Shown: positions 32,921-42,819 of the stretch, piece after piece
Layout of the letters: every line of letters starts with the position of its first letter
Position numbering within the stretch: position 1 is the first letter of the stretch
Assembly: GCF_000300455.3 (NCBI RefSeq)
Contig: NZ_CP007215.2
Coordinates: 3,162,001-3,226,000 of the forward strand
Reading direction: 5' to 3'
Source: Kosakonia sacchari SP1
GTDB lineage: Bacteria > Pseudomonadota > Gammaproteobacteria > Enterobacterales > Enterobacteriaceae
DNA length: 64,000 nt
The notes under the pieces: generated by a model
Told to the model about the DNA's origin: nothing
Seen by the model: the letters and a program-made list of their open reading frames with translations, nothing else
Database searches by the model: none
Made by a program: the position numbers and the translations under genes

Positions 32921-32955
32921 AAATGTCTGGCATTCCACGGTGAATGCCGACATTT
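32921..32955. repeat. Inverted repeat after ybjP
   Basis: Arms 32921-32935 and 32942-32955 (AAATGTC.GGCATTC / GAATGCC.GACATTT) pair with one mismatch around a short loop. No T-tract follows on the plus strand, so it may end the ybjP transcript only weakly or act as an RNA hairpin. Confidence 0.5.
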
Positions 32956-33039
32956 ATGCCTGGTTCCCGCACCGCTCGGTATTTTGTGCTAACTTTATGT
33001 AGGAAGTTGGTTTATTTTTAAGTTTTAACGCACAAATAT

Positions 33040-33053
33040 TGCATAACTATTCT
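33040..33053 (+). promoter_or_regulatory. Candidate ARG box upstream of artP
   Basis: TGCATAACTATTCT agrees with the ArgR half-palindrome TGAATAATTATTCA at 11 of 14 positions. It lies 46 bp before the artP ATG. ArgR control of art genes is established for E. coli. Confidence 0.5.
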
Positions 33054-33098
33054 GTCAACGTTACTATTTGCGGCCTCAATTGCTATCAGACTGCTTCG

Positions 33099-33827
33099 AT
33101 GAGTATTAAATTAAACAGCATCAATTGCTTTTACGGCGCACACCAGGCGCTGTTCGATATCACACTGGATTGCCCGCAAGGGGAAACACTGGTGCTGCTC
33201 GGCCCAAGCGGTGCGGGTAAAAGTTCGCTGTTGCGCGTACTCAACCTGCTCGAAATGCCGCGTTCCGGCCAGTTAAGCATTGCAGGCAATCACTTCGATT
33301 TTGCCAAAACCCCGTCTGATAAAGCGATTCGCGAATTGCGCCAGAACGTGGGCATGGTATTTCAGCAATATAATCTTTGGCCGCATCTGACCGTGCTGCA
33401 AAACCTGATTGAAGCGCCGTGCCGCGTGCTCGGTTTAAGCAAAGATCAAGCGCTGGCGCGTGCCGAGAAGCTGCTGGAGCGTTTACGCCTTAAACCGTAT
33501 AGCGATCGTTTTCCGCTGCATTTATCCGGTGGTCAGCAACAACGTGTCGCTATCGCCCGCGCGCTGATGATGGAGCCGCAGGTGCTGTTGTTTGATGAAC
33601 CTACCGCCGCGCTCGATCCGGAAATCACCGCGCAAATCGTCAGTATCATTCGTGAGCTGTCTGAAACCGGCATCACGCAAGTTATCGTGACCCACGAAGT
33701 GGAAGTGGCGCGTAAAACCGCCAGCCGCGTGGTGTACATGGAAAATGGTCACATTGTTGAGCAAGGGGATGCGGGCTGCTTTGCCGTGCCGCAGACCGAC
33801 GCGTTTAAATATTACCTATCTCACTGA
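33099..33827 (+). CDS. artP: Arginine ABC transporter ATP-binding protein ArtP
   Basis: ATPase of the arginine uptake system ArtPQM with ArtI/ArtJ. ATG at 33099 ([20 protein letters not shown]) gives 242 residues as in E. coli. Walker [10 protein letters not shown] (about 36-44), Q-loop [10 protein letters not shown], signature [10 protein letters not shown], Walker [15 protein letters not shown] and the switch His in VTHEVEVA. First gene of artPIQM. Confidence 0.97.
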   Translation: MSIKLNSINCFYGAHQALFDITLDCPQGETLVLLGPSGAGKSSLLRVLNLLEMPRSGQLSIAGNHFDFAKTPSDKAIRELRQNVGMVFQQYNLWPHLTVLQNLIEAPCRVLGLSKDQALARAEKLLERLRLKPYSDRFPLHLSGGQQQRVAIARALMMEPQVLLFDEPTAALDPEITAQIVSIIRELSETGITQVIVTHEVEVARKTASRVVYMENGHIVEQGDAGCFAVPQTDAFKYYLSH

Positions 33828-33846
33828 AGAATCGGGATTAATGACA

Positions 33847-34578
33847 ATGAAAAAAGTACTGATTGCCGCACTACTTGCAAGCGTAAGCCTTACCGCTACA
33901 GCAGCCCAGACTATCCGTTTCGCTACCGAGGCGAGCTACCCTCCGTTTGAATCCACCGACGCGAATAACAAAATCGTCGGTTTCGATGTCGATCTGGCGA
34001 ACGCACTATGTAAAGAGATCGACGCGACCTGTACCTTTACCAACCAGGCGTTTGACAGCCTGATCCCGAGCCTGAAATTCCGCCGTTTCGACGCGGTGAT
34101 GGCCGGTATGGACATCACCCCGGAACGTGAAAAGCAGGTGCTGTTCACCACGCCTTATTACGACAACTCCGCGCTGTTTGTCGGTCAGCAGGGTAAATTC
34201 ACCAGCATTGACCAGTTGAAAGGCAAACGTGTTGGTGTGCAGAACGGCACCACGCACCAGAAATTCATTAACGACAAGCACCCGGAAATCACCACCGTTC
34301 CTTACGACAGCTACCAGAACGCGCGTCTGGATCTGCAAAACGGCCGTATTGATGCCGTGTTCGGTGACACTGCGGTGGTCACAGAATGGCTGAAAGCGGA
34401 CGCGAAACTGGCGGCAGTTGGCGATAAAGTAACCGACAAAGAGTACTTCGGTACTGGTCTGGGTATCGCAGTACGTCAGGGCAACACCGATCTGCAGCAG
34501 AAATTCAATGCCGCGCTGGAAAAAGTGAAGAAAGATGGGACTTACCAGACCATCTATAACAAATGGTTCCAGAAGTAA
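33847..34578 (+). CDS. artI: Arginine ABC transporter periplasmic binding protein ArtI
   Basis: Periplasmic binding protein of the polar amino acid family. 243 residues from the ATG at 33847 (an ATG two codons upstream is possible). Signal peptide MKKVLIAALLASVSLTATAA; mature start QTIRFATEASYPPFES. Conserved GFDVDLANALC and FGDTAVVTEWL ligand-site segments. Highly similar to ArtJ 2 kb downstream (for example both have NGTTHQKF/Y and DSLIPSLKF), showing a family duplication. Confidence 0.96.
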   Translation: MKKVLIAALLASVSLTATAAQTIRFATEASYPPFESTDANNKIVGFDVDLANALCKEIDATCTFTNQAFDSLIPSLKFRRFDAVMAGMDITPEREKQVLFTTPYYDNSALFVGQQGKFTSIDQLKGKRVGVQNGTTHQKFINDKHPEITTVPYDSYQNARLDLQNGRIDAVFGDTAVVTEWLKADAKLAAVGDKVTDKEYFGTGLGIAVRQGNTDLQQKFNAALEKVKKDGTYQTIYNKWFQK

Positions 34579-34584
34579 TCCTTA

Positions 34585-35301
34585 ATGAACGAAATGTTTC
34601 CATTAGCAAGCGCCGCCGGGATGACCGTCGGCCTTGCCGTTTGTGCGCTGATCATCGGCCTGATTCTGGCGATGATCTTTGCCGTTTGGGAGTCCGTAAA
34701 GTGGCGCCCTATTGCCTGGATTGGCACCGCGCTGGTCACCGTGCTGCGTGGCTTGCCGGAGATCCTGGTGGTTCTGTTTATCTATTTCGGCTCGTCACAG
34801 CTGCTGCTGACGCTCTCTGATGGTTTCACCATCAATCTGGGCGTGGTGCAGATCCCGGTGCAGATGCAGATTGAGAACTTTGATGTCAGCCCGTTTCTGT
34901 GCGGTGTGATTGCGCTCTCCCTGTTGTATGCGGCTTACGCCTCGCAAACCCTGCGCGGTGCGTTGAAAGCCGTACCGGACGGACAGCGGGAATCTGGTCA
35001 GGCGCTGGGTTTGTCAAAAGGGGCTATCTTTTTCCGCCTGGTGATGCCGCAAATGTGGCGTCACGCGCTGCCGGGGCTGGGTAACCAGTGGCTGGTGTTG
35101 TTAAAAGATACCGCGCTGGTATCGCTGATAAGCGTGAACGATTTGATGCTGCAAACCAAAAGCATTGCTACCCGTACGCAGGAGCCGTTTACCTGGTATA
35201 TCGTGGCGGCGGTGATTTACCTGGTTATCACCCTGTTAAGCCAGTGGGTGCTTAAACGCATCGATATGCGCGCAACCCGCTTTGAACGGAGGCCGGAATA
35301 A
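34585..35301 (+). CDS. artQ: Arginine ABC transporter permease ArtQ
   Basis: Inner-membrane permease, 238 residues with about five helices and the EAA loop [20 protein letters not shown] contacting ArtP. Begins 6 bp after artI and its stop shares a base with the artM start. Forms the channel with ArtM. Confidence 0.96.
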   Translation: MNEMFPLASAAGMTVGLAVCALIIGLILAMIFAVWESVKWRPIAWIGTALVTVLRGLPEILVVLFIYFGSSQLLLTLSDGFTINLGVVQIPVQMQIENFDVSPFLCGVIALSLLYAAYASQTLRGALKAVPDGQRESGQALGLSKGAIFFRLVMPQMWRHALPGLGNQWLVLLKDTALVSLISVNDLMLQTKSIATRTQEPFTWYIVAAVIYLVITLLSQWVLKRIDMRATRFERRPE

Positions 35302-35969
35302 TGCTCGAGTTTTTACCAGAGCTGTTCAAAGGCCTGCACACCAGCCTGACGCTCACCGTGGCGTCGCTGATTGTGGCGCTGATCTTATCGCTGCTGTTCA
35401 CCATTGTGTTAACGCTGAAAACGCCAGTGCTGACGCACATTGTGCGCGGCTATATCACGCTGTTCACCGGTACGCCGCTGCTGGTGCAGATCTTCCTGAT
35501 TTACTACGGTCCGGGGCAGTTCCCGTCGCTGCAAAACTATCCGGTTATCTGGCATCTGCTCTCTGAACCGTGGCTGTGCGCGCTGCTGGCGCTGTCGCTG
35601 AACAGTGCGGCGTACACCACACAACTATTCTATGGCGCGATTCGCGCTATTCCGGACGGGCAGTGGCAATCCTGCGGCGCGCTCGGCATGAGCAAGAAAG
35701 ATACGCTGGCGATTTTGCTGCCTTATGCATTTAAACGCGCGCTGTCGTCCTACTCCAACGAAGTAGTGCTGGTGTTTAAAAGTACCTCGCTGGCCTACAC
35801 CATCACGCTGATGGAAGTCATGGGCCATGGTCAGCTTCTGTACGGGCGCACTTATGACGTCACCGTTTTCGGTGCCGCGGGGTTAATTTATCTGGTGGTC
35901 AACGGTCTGTTAACGCTGATGATGCGTCTGATTGAGCGTAAAGCGCTGGCCTTCGAACGCCGCAATTAA
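35301..35969 (+). CDS. artM: Arginine ABC transporter permease ArtM
   Basis: Second permease of the arginine transporter, 222 residues, five helices, EAA loop GAIRAIPDGQWQSCGALGMS. The ATG overlaps the artQ stop (TAATG), so the pair is translationally coupled. A terminator follows, separating artJ. Confidence 0.96.
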   Translation: MLEFLPELFKGLHTSLTLTVASLIVALILSLLFTIVLTLKTPVLTHIVRGYITLFTGTPLLVQIFLIYYGPGQFPSLQNYPVIWHLLSEPWLCALLALSLNSAAYTTQLFYGAIRAIPDGQWQSCGALGMSKKDTLAILLPYAFKRALSSYSNEVVLVFKSTSLAYTITLMEVMGHGQLLYGRTYDVTVFGAAGLIYLVVNGLLTLMMRLIERKALAFERRN

Positions 35970-35986
35970 TTGCATAAATAGTAAAC

Positions 35987-36022
35987 AAAGGCGAGCTAAT
36001 GGTTTCATTACTCGCCTTTTTT
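35987..36022 (+). terminator. Rho-independent terminator after artM
   Basis: AAAGGCGAG (35987-35995) / CTCGCCTTT (36011-36019), the loop itself containing TAATG/CATTA that extends the stem past a one-base bulge. T-run follows. Confidence 0.87.
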
Positions 36023-36037
36023 ATTTCCATAAAAATA

Positions 36038-36068
36038 TATTTAAGCATTTTTATTGAATATAAATTCA
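36038..36068 (+). promoter_or_regulatory. ARG boxes upstream of artJ
   Basis: TGAATATAAATTCA at 36055-36068 is a perfect ArgR palindrome (TGAAT-W4-ATTCA). A degenerate second box (36038-36051, TATTTAAGCATTTT) precedes it by 3 bp, the usual tandem spacing. ArgR with arginine should repress artJ from here. Confidence 0.78.
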
Positions 36069-36139
36069 TTTAATGGCATGGTTAGCGTCACGCTTTAGAC
36101 ACGGCAACAACAATAAGATTGACCGACAGGAGTTCGATA

Positions 36140-36871
36140 ATGAAAAAACTGATACTCGCCGCCCTTCTCGCTTCGTTCGCCGCTGGCGCCTCTGCAGCAG
36201 ATAAAATTAACTTCGGTGTTTCTGCCACTTATCCACCGTTTGAATCGATGGATGCGAGCAACAAAATCGTCGGCTTTGATATCGATCTGGCAAACGCGCT
36301 GTGCAAACAGATGCAGGCCGATTGTACGTTCACCAACCACGCCTTCGACAGCCTGATCCCGTCGCTGAAATTCAAAAAATATGACGCAGTGATTTCCGGT
36401 ATGGATATCACCCCGGAGCGTAGCAAACAGGTCGCTTTCACTGACCCGTACTACGCTAACTCTGCGCTGGTAATCGCCAAAAAAGATGCCTTTAAATCTT
36501 TTGATGATCTGAAAGGCAAACGTATCGGCATGGAAAACGGCACCACGCACCAGAAATACCTGCAGGATAAGCACCCGGAAGTGAAAACCGTGGCTTATGA
36601 CAGCTACCAGAATGCGATTATCGACCTGAAAAATGGCCGTATCGATGGCGTGTTCGGTGACACCGCCGTGGTCAACGAGTGGCTGAAAACCAACCCGCAA
36701 CTGGGCGTAGCGACACCGAAAGTGACCGATCCGCAATACTTCGGCACGGGTCTTGGCATTGCGGTGCGCCCGGATAACAAAGCGCTGCTGGAAAAACTGA
36801 ACGCCGCGCTGAAAGCGATTAAAGCTGATGGTACTTATCAGAAAATCAGCGATCAGTGGTTCCCGCAGTAA
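36140..36871 (+). CDS. artJ: Arginine-specific periplasmic binding protein ArtJ
   Basis: High-affinity arginine-binding protein of the ArtPQM transporter, own transcription unit. ATG at 36140 (MKKLILAALLASFAAGASAA signal peptide) gives 243 residues. Paralogue of ArtI with the same DSLIPSLKF, SGMDITPER and FGDTAVVNEWL motifs. Preceded by ArgR boxes and followed by a terminator shared with rlmC. Confidence 0.96.
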   Translation: MKKLILAALLASFAAGASAADKINFGVSATYPPFESMDASNKIVGFDIDLANALCKQMQADCTFTNHAFDSLIPSLKFKKYDAVISGMDITPERSKQVAFTDPYYANSALVIAKKDAFKSFDDLKGKRIGMENGTTHQKYLQDKHPEVKTVAYDSYQNAIIDLKNGRIDGVFGDTAVVNEWLKTNPQLGVATPKVTDPQYFGTGLGIAVRPDNKALLEKLNAALKAIKADGTYQKISDQWFPQ

Positions 36872-36890
36872 CGCATATTGGTTCTGACAG

Positions 36891-36915
36891 AAAAGCCGCT
36901 CTCGCGGCTTTTTTT
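36891..36915. terminator. Terminator between artJ and rlmC
   Basis: AAGCCGC/GCGGCTT stem with 4-nt loop (about 36893-36910), A-tract before and T-run after. Bidirectional; it slightly overlaps the rlmC stop. Confidence 0.87.
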
Positions 36916-38041
36916 ATTGCTTCACCAACAGCGTCAACACCTCGTAATGCGAGGTATGCGGGAACATATCGAACAGTTGAACGCGCGCAATGCGATACCC
37001 CGACAGCAGACGAATATCTTTCGCCATCGTGCTGGCGTTGCAGCTGGAGTAGATGATGTACGGCGGTGCCATGCGGCTTAAATAGTCGCACAGCGCCGCA
37101 CCAATTCCGCGCCGCGGTGGGTTGACCAGCACCAAATCAGGAATGTCGTGCGAAGCGGTAGCAAACTGGGTTGAATCCAGCGCCTGAAAGTGCAGGTTTT
37201 GTAAACCAAGCGCCTGCGCTGATTGTGTGGCGCAGGCAATCGCTTCCGGGGCAATCTCAATACCGGTCAGGCGCATCTCCGGCGTCGCGCAGTGCAGACC
37301 AAAACCGCCGACGCCGCAAAACAGATCCCACATATGGGTAACCGGCAACGTTCGCACCCAATCGCGGGCGGTCGCATACAACGCGCTGGCAACGGTCGGG
37401 TTGGTCTGGAAAAAGCTCTGCGGGCGGATCCACAGCGGCACGCCGTTAAAGTTTTCCGCCAGCGCCTGCTGCCCGGTGAGAAAAATCTCCGTCTCACCTT
37501 CCATGATCGCCATATGTACCGGCTGGATATTGGCAGAAACCACTTTCAGTTGCGGCAATTGCGCCTGAAGCACAGGCAAGGCCGCGCGCAATTGCGCGAG
37601 TTTCGCTTCTGAGCGCAGCACAAAGCGCAGCATCATGCCGCCATCCTGCTGGCTTTCGGTCAGCAGCAGGTATTTCAGCTCACCACGTTTACGCGCCACG
37701 TTGTAAGGCGTTAACCCGGCGCGGGCAACAAACGGTTTGAGCGCGGCAAAAACCGGGGCGAAAGAGTGCGGGTAGAGCGGACACTCGGTCAAATCTTCGG
37801 GCGTACCGTCGCGATGCAACATGCCAAACAGCGGTTTTTCCACACTGCCGCTAACCACCATTTTGGCTTTATTACGAAATCCCTGCTCCGGGCCACTCAC
37901 TGGCGAACACCACTGCGCTACAGGCAAGCCATCCAGCAGCGTGTGGAGATCGTCCATTTTCGCGGTAAGTTGCTGCGAGACCGGTTGTTCTATCCATTGA
38001 CAGGAACGGCAACGACCAGCATCAAAGAGAGCGCACTGCAT
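36914..38041 (-). CDS. rlmC: 23S rRNA (uracil(747)-C5)-methyltransferase RlmC
   Basis: SAM-dependent enzyme (RumB) that makes m5U747 in 23S rRNA. ATG at 38041 ([16 protein letters not shown]) gives 375 residues. The N-terminal [4Fe-4S] cluster is ligated by C3, C11, C14 and a fourth Cys in TECPLYP (about 87). The SAM fold has [12 protein letters not shown], and the catalytic Cys lies in [13 protein letters not shown] near the C-terminus. No TRAM domain, as typical of RlmC. Convergent with artJ. Confidence 0.97.
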   Translation of the reverse strand: MQCALFDAGRCRSCQWIEQPVSQQLTAKMDDLHTLLDGLPVAQWCSPVSGPEQGFRNKAKMVVSGSVEKPLFGMLHRDGTPEDLTECPLYPHSFAPVFAALKPFVARAGLTPYNVARKRGELKYLLLTESQQDGGMMLRFVLRSEAKLAQLRAALPVLQAQLPQLKVVSANIQPVHMAIMEGETEIFLTGQQALAENFNGVPLWIRPQSFFQTNPTVASALYATARDWVRTLPVTHMWDLFCGVGGFGLHCATPEMRLTGIEIAPEAIACATQSAQALGLQNLHFQALDSTQFATASHDIPDLVLVNPPRRGIGAALCDYLSRMAPPYIIYSSCNASTMAKDIRLLSGYRIARVQLFDMFPHTSHYEVLTLLVKQ

Positions 38042-38082
38042 AGTAAAGCCTTTCATTTTGCGGGGCCGGGATTGTACCACCG

Positions 38083-38553
38083 TTATTGCAGGCGGAAAAA
38101 GCGTCGGCTGGGCGCGGGAACAAACAGCAGGAATAACACCAGCAGATCGGGGAGTTTTTGCATCACTAATGCGTGGAAAATCTCACGTCGGGAACCACCG
38201 GCAATGCTGAAGAGTTCCGGGTAACCATACCCGAGCGAAGCGGCCCATAAATAACCGGTTGCCACCACTTGCGTGCCGAGATAGAGCCAGCGCGCCCAGC
38301 GCCGCCCTTTCACCACCGAGAAAGCACAAAGAATTTCGACAAACACTAAAAACAGGCTGCCAAGAAAAACCAGCGTCAGGCTCCAGGTCTGCGCGCTGCG
38401 TTGCACAAAATCGAGCAGGCCGCGCCATCCCAGCAAATTAAACACCATCAATACATCAACGCAGCGAATCATAATAATGGCGATGGCCGCCACCTGCACC
38501 AGTGCCGGTACATTCAATTTCGCGTGGTGAACGGTTTTCTTGAAGAACCCCAA
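38083..38553 (-). CDS. ybjO: Inner-membrane protein YbjO
   Basis: 156-residue membrane protein of unknown function with four helices (about 17-37, 52-75, 82-104 and 135-152) and a conserved [20 protein letters not shown] loop. The predicted start is a TTG at 38553 ([18 protein letters not shown]); E. coli YbjO has about six more residues starting with an ATG that I cannot find here, so the start is uncertain. 41 bp upstream of rlmC on the same strand. Confidence 0.9.
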   Translation of the reverse strand: MGFFKKTVHHAKLNVPALVQVAAIAIIMIRCVDVLMVFNLLGWRGLLDFVQRSAQTWSLTLVFLGSLFLVFVEILCAFSVVKGRRWARWLYLGTQVVATGYLWAASLGYGYPELFSIAGGSRREIFHALVMQKLPDLLVLFLLFVPAPSRRFFRLQ

Positions 38554-38626
38554 TCCGATGATTTCCCTGTGAAAAATGCCGCGACAAGCGCGGCATCAGC
38601 AACACAATTTCACGATTCTAATAAGT

Positions 38627-39472
38627 TCAGCCTTGTCTTGCACGCTGGATATCACGGATCCGCTGTTTTTCCGCCCGTGCCATTAAATACCAGGCGATAA
38701 AACCAACAATCCCGACCACGCCCAGAATAAGCGTCGCCAGCGCGTTGATTTCCGGGTTCACCCCCATGCGCACGCTGGAGAAGACCAGCATCGGCAATGT
38801 CGTCGCTCCCGGCCCCGAAACAAAACTGGCGATCACCAGGTCATCCAGCGACAGGGTAAACGCTAAAAGCCAACCGGAAACAATCGCCGGCATGATCATC
38901 GGTAGCGTGATGACAAAGAACACTTTCAGCGGCGTTGCTCCAAGATCCATTGCCGCCTCTTCAATGGAGCGATCCAGTTCGCGCAGGCGCGAGGAGATCA
39001 CCACGGCAACATAAGCGGTACAGAAAGTCACATGTGCCAGCCAGATAGTGAGCATCCCGCGATCGGCAGGCCAGCCAATCGCATGGCCGAGCGCCACAAA
39101 CAACAGCAGCAGCGACAAGCCGGTGATCACATCCGGCATCACCAGCGGCGCCGTTATCATAAAGGCGAAACCGTTTGAGCCACGAAAGCGCCCAAAACGC
39201 ACCATTACCACCGCCGCGATAGTCCCCAGCACCGCCGCCATCGTCGCCGCACAAGCCGCGATGGTCAGGCTTAAACCCACCGCGCTCATCATCGCGTCAT
39301 CGTGAAACAGCTCGCCATACCAGCGCGTCGACCAGCCTGCCCATACGGTGACAAGCCTTGAACTGTTGAAGGAGTAGATCACCAGCATCAGCATTGGCGC
39401 GTACAGGAACGTAAAACCGAGCACGAGGATCAAAATGCGCCACGGAGAGCGCACTACCGGTAAGTTGTTCAT
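38627..39472 (-). CDS. potI: Putrescine ABC transporter permease PotI
   Basis: Inner-membrane permease of the PotFGHI putrescine importer. ATG at 39472 (MNNLPVVRSPWRILILVLGF) overlaps the potH stop; 281 residues with six helices and the EAA loop SIEEAAMDLGATPLKVFFVITLP (split as EEAAMDLGATPLKVFF). Last gene of the operon. Confidence 0.97.
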   Translation of the reverse strand: MNNLPVVRSPWRILILVLGFTFLYAPMLMLVIYSFNSSRLVTVWAGWSTRWYGELFHDDAMMSAVGLSLTIAACAATMAAVLGTIAAVVMVRFGRFRGSNGFAFMITAPLVMPDVITGLSLLLLFVALGHAIGWPADRGMLTIWLAHVTFCTAYVAVVISSRLRELDRSIEEAAMDLGATPLKVFFVITLPMIMPAIVSGWLLAFTLSLDDLVIASFVSGPGATTLPMLVFSSVRMGVNPEINALATLILGVVGIVGFIAWYLMARAEKQRIRDIQRARQG

Positions 39473-40422
39473 GCCTGGTCCTCCCCTTGTTTCTGCTGAT
39501 GTTTGTGGAACCACATGATCGGCACAATCAGCAACAGCAGCATAATCACTGCCACCGCCGAGGCTACCGGCCAGTCGCGGTTATTAAAGAACTCCTGCCA
39601 CAACACGCGGCCAATCATAATGCTGTCCGGGCCGCCGAGCAGTTCCGGGATGACAAACTCGCCAACCGCCGGGATAAACACCAGCATCGAACCGGCGATA
39701 ATTCCACCTTTGGTCAATGGCACAATCACGCTGAAAAAGGTTTTCAGCGGGCGCGCACCGAGATCCAGCGAGGCTTCTACCAGTGAATAATCGATACGCG
39801 TCAGCGCGGTATAAATCGGCAGCACCATAAACGGCAAATAGGCGTAAACAATGCCGATATACACCGCGAGGTTGGTATGCAGAATCGTCAGTGGCTGATC
39901 GATAACGCCCAGCCACATCAGGACGTTATTCAACACGCCGTTGTTTTTCAGGATCCCCATCCACGCATACACGCGGATCAGAAACGAGGTCCATGACGGC
40001 AAAATCACCAGCAGCAGCAAAATATTGCGCGTCGACGGTTTGCTGTGCGCCACAGCCCAGGCCAGCGGATACCCCAGCAGCAGACAACAAATCGTTGAGA
40101 TCGCCGCCACCTGTAACGACTGCAGATAGGCTTCAAAATAGAGCGGGTCGTCGGTAAGTTGCAGGAAGTTGCCGATATTCAGCGTTACCGTCAGTTGGCT
40201 GTCCGCCCACTCGATAAGATCGGTATACGGCGGGATCTGCCGCGCCATCTCTGCAAGGCTGATTTTGAACACAATCAAAAACGGCAGCAGAAATAGCAAA
40301 GTCAGCCAAATATAGGGCAGCGCAATAACCAGTTTGCGCCCGTGACGCATCTGCATGCGCCCCAGCCATAACGTAAAACCGCCCGGTTTTGCGACGCGGG
40401 ACGGTGGCTCCAGTGTACTCAT
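39469..40422 (-). CDS. potH: Putrescine ABC transporter permease PotH
   Basis: Partner permease of PotI, 317 residues with a cytoplasmic N-terminal extension and six helices; EAA loop LVEASLDLGARPLKTFFSVI. Its stop overlaps the potI ATG by 4 nt, and it starts 9 bp after the potG stop. Confidence 0.97.
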   Translation of the reverse strand: MSTLEPPSRVAKPGGFTLWLGRMQMRHGRKLVIALPYIWLTLLFLLPFLIVFKISLAEMARQIPPYTDLIEWADSQLTVTLNIGNFLQLTDDPLYFEAYLQSLQVAAISTICCLLLGYPLAWAVAHSKPSTRNILLLLVILPSWTSFLIRVYAWMGILKNNGVLNNVLMWLGVIDQPLTILHTNLAVYIGIVYAYLPFMVLPIYTALTRIDYSLVEASLDLGARPLKTFFSVIVPLTKGGIIAGSMLVFIPAVGEFVIPELLGGPDSIMIGRVLWQEFFNNRDWPVASAVAVIMLLLLIVPIMWFHKHQQKQGEDQA

Positions 40423-40431
40423 CGCCGCTCC

Positions 40432-41565
40432 TTAAACCGTCAGAACCACACAACTATCGGCATCCCAGCAGAGGCGAACTTCATCGCCCCAGGTTGGCGC
40501 GCCTTTACGGTAGCGATGCGCGTTCTGCAACTGGGCGCTGATCATCTGCCCGCTTTGCAAACGCACGTGATAAATAGAGAGGTCGCCAAGGTAGGCGATA
40601 TGCACCACTTCCCCGACGGCAAAGTTATAGCCGTCGGCTGGCGGATCTTCGCAGAGCATGATTTTTTCCGGACGCAGCGCCACATACACCGGCACGTTAT
40701 CCACCACCGACGCATCGGCGTCCACTTTCAGCGGATGCACCAGCCCCGGCGAGTCGATCACCAGACCATCGTCCTGACGCTCTTTCAGCAGCCCTTCGAA
40801 CACATTCACAGAACCGATAAACTCGGCGCTGTAACGTGTGGTCGGGTGCTCGTAGATCTCTTCCGGTTCGCCGATCTGCACAAACTTACCGCGGTTCATG
40901 ATGGCGATACGCCCGGCCATGGTCATCGCCTCTTCCTGGTCGTGGGTCACCATGACGCAGGTCACGCCGACGCGTTCAAGAATGTCCACCACTTCGAGCT
41001 GCATCCGGTCGCGCAGCTTTTTATCCAGCGCCCCCATCGGTTCATCCAGCAGCAGCAGTTTCGGGCGTTTCGCCAGGCTGCGCGCCAGTGCCACACGCTG
41101 GCGCTGGCCGCCGGAAAGCTGGTGCGGCTTGCGTTTGGCGTATTCGCTCATGTGCACCAGGTGCAACATTTCAGCCACGCGGCTGGCGATTTCTGCTTTC
41201 GGCAACTTGTCCTGTTTAAGGCCGAAAGCAATGTTCTGTTCCACGGTCATATGCGGAAAGAGCGCATAGGACTGGAACATCATGTTGATCGGGCGCAGAT
41301 AAGGCGGCACATGCGCCAGGTCTACACCATCGAGCATGATTTGCCCGTGGGTAGGCAGCTCAAAACCAGCGAGCATGCGCAGCAACGTTGATTTACCGCA
41401 GCCGGACGCGCCAAGCAGGGCAAAAATTTCACCTTTATAAATGGTCAGACTGACATCATCAACGGCGTGCTGACCATCAAAGGATTTGGTCAGATTGCGA
41501 ATTTCCAGTAGCGGCGTCAGATCCTTGCGGCTCTTCGCCTGTGGGCGGGGGATAGCGTCATTCAC
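40432..41565 (-). CDS. potG: Putrescine ABC transporter ATP-binding protein PotG
   Basis: ATPase of the putrescine importer, 377 residues. Walker A GASGCGKST (about 53-61), signature LSGGQRQRVA, Walker B LLLLDEPMGALD, switch VTHDQEEAMTMAGRI, and a C-terminal TOBE domain (about 300-375). Between potF and potH. Confidence 0.97.
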   Translation of the reverse strand: MNDAIPRPQAKSRKDLTPLLEIRNLTKSFDGQHAVDDVSLTIYKGEIFALLGASGCGKSTLLRMLAGFELPTHGQIMLDGVDLAHVPPYLRPINMMFQSYALFPHMTVEQNIAFGLKQDKLPKAEIASRVAEMLHLVHMSEYAKRKPHQLSGGQRQRVALARSLAKRPKLLLLDEPMGALDKKLRDRMQLEVVDILERVGVTCVMVTHDQEEAMTMAGRIAIMNRGKFVQIGEPEEIYEHPTTRYSAEFIGSVNVFEGLLKERQDDGLVIDSPGLVHPLKVDADASVVDNVPVYVALRPEKIMLCEDPPADGYNFAVGEVVHIAYLGDLSIYHVRLQSGQMISAQLQNAHRYRKGAPTWGDEVRLCWDADSCVVLTV

Positions 41566-41623
41566 TCAAGTGCTCTCCGGCAAAAACATCAACCCGTTTC
41601 AACGAGTTGTCGTACAAATGACT

Positions 41624-41649
41624 GGACAGAGGCGGCATCACCTCTGTCC
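41624..41649 (-). promoter_or_regulatory. Intercistronic hairpin potF-potG
   Basis: Perfect 9-bp inverted repeat GGACAGAGG (41624-41632) / CCTCTGTCC (41641-41649). It lies in the 141-bp gap after potF with no T-run on the minus strand. Such hairpins often protect the upstream mRNA and would favour excess binding protein PotF over the membrane subunits; this role is inferred. Confidence 0.5.
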
Positions 41650-41706
41650 ATTTTTGGGGCAGGCGCACCGCCACGGTGCAGCCTTATCACCACTCAGGTG
41701 ATTGAA

Positions 41707-42819
41707 TTATTTGCCGCTTTTAACTTTAGTCCAGGCGCGCGTTCTCACGCGGTCGATTTTCGGATCCTGGACTTTCAGCGTAAAGAGTTTGGCGAAAACA
41801 TCCGGCGGCGGGAAGATAGCCGGGTTATCACGCACTTCTGCGCTGATCAGCGGAACAGAGGCTTTGTTACCGTTCGCGTAGAACACATGATCGCTGATAT
41901 GGGCAATCACATCCGGGCGCATCAGGTAGTTGAGGAACTGATACGCTTCGTCTTTGTTTTTGGCATCAGCCGGCATTGCGAAGACGTCGAAGAACGCCAG
42001 CGCGCCCTCTTTCGGAATGGTGTAAGTGATATTTACGCCATTCTTCGCTTCTTTCGCACGGTTTGCCGCCTGCCACACATCACCCGCCCAGCCGATAGCC
42101 ACGCAGATGTCGCCATTTGCCAGGTCATTAATGTACTGAGAAGAGTGGAAGTAACGAATGTTCGGACGCAGCTTTAACAGCAGGTCGGTTGCGGCAACGC
42201 TGTAATCATCCGCTTTGCTGCTGTTCGGATCTTTGCCGAGGTAATTAAGCACGGTGGCAAAAATCTCTTCCGGCGCATCGAGGAATGAGACGCCGCAGCT
42301 TTTCAGTTTTTCCAGGTTTTCCGGTTTCAGCACCAGATCCCAGCTGTTTACCGGCGCGTCTTTGCCAAGTGCGGCTTTCACTTTGTCAATGTTATAGCCG
42401 ATACCGGTGGTTGCCCACAGATACGGAATAGCGTATTTGTTGTCAGGATCGTGCTTGGCGACCATTTTCAACACGTCCGGATCGAGGTTTTTCCAGTTCG
42501 GCAGTTTGCTCTTATCAAGCGGCTGGAATACCCCGGCGGCCAACTGGCGCTCAAGGAAACTCGCGGAAGGCACCACCAGGTCAAAGCCGGTGCTGCCCGC
42601 CATCAATTTGCCTTCCAGCACTTCGTTAGAGTCAAACACGTCATAAACGACTTTGATGCCCGTCTCTTTTTCAAAATTCGCGACGGTGTCCGGCGCAATA
42701 TAATCAGACCAGTTATAAACATGCAGTGTCTTTTGCTCGGCTGCGAGCGTGCTGGCAGAGACAGCCATCAACGCACCCGCGACAAGACCTGATACCCATT
42801 TTTTGCTCAAGGCGGTCAT
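41707..42819 (-). CDS. potF: Putrescine-binding periplasmic protein PotF
   Basis: Periplasmic substrate-binding protein of PotFGHI. 370 residues with signal peptide (about 1-26, ending ASTLAAE) and the mature start QKTLHVYNWSDYIAPDTV. Ligand-contact regions WSDY, STGFDLVVPS and AIGWAGDVWQA agree with E. coli PotF. First gene of the operon. Confidence 0.97.
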   Translation of the reverse strand: MTALSKKWVSGLVAGALMAVSASTLAAEQKTLHVYNWSDYIAPDTVANFEKETGIKVVYDVFDSNEVLEGKLMAGSTGFDLVVPSASFLERQLAAGVFQPLDKSKLPNWKNLDPDVLKMVAKHDPDNKYAIPYLWATTGIGYNIDKVKAALGKDAPVNSWDLVLKPENLEKLKSCGVSFLDAPEEIFATVLNYLGKDPNSSKADDYSVAATDLLLKLRPNIRYFHSSQYINDLANGDICVAIGWAGDVWQAANRAKEAKNGVNITYTIPKEGALAFFDVFAMPADAKNKDEAYQFLNYLMRPDVIAHISDHVFYANGNKASVPLISAEVRDNPAIFPPPDVFAKLFTLKVQDPKIDRVRTRAWTKVKSGK

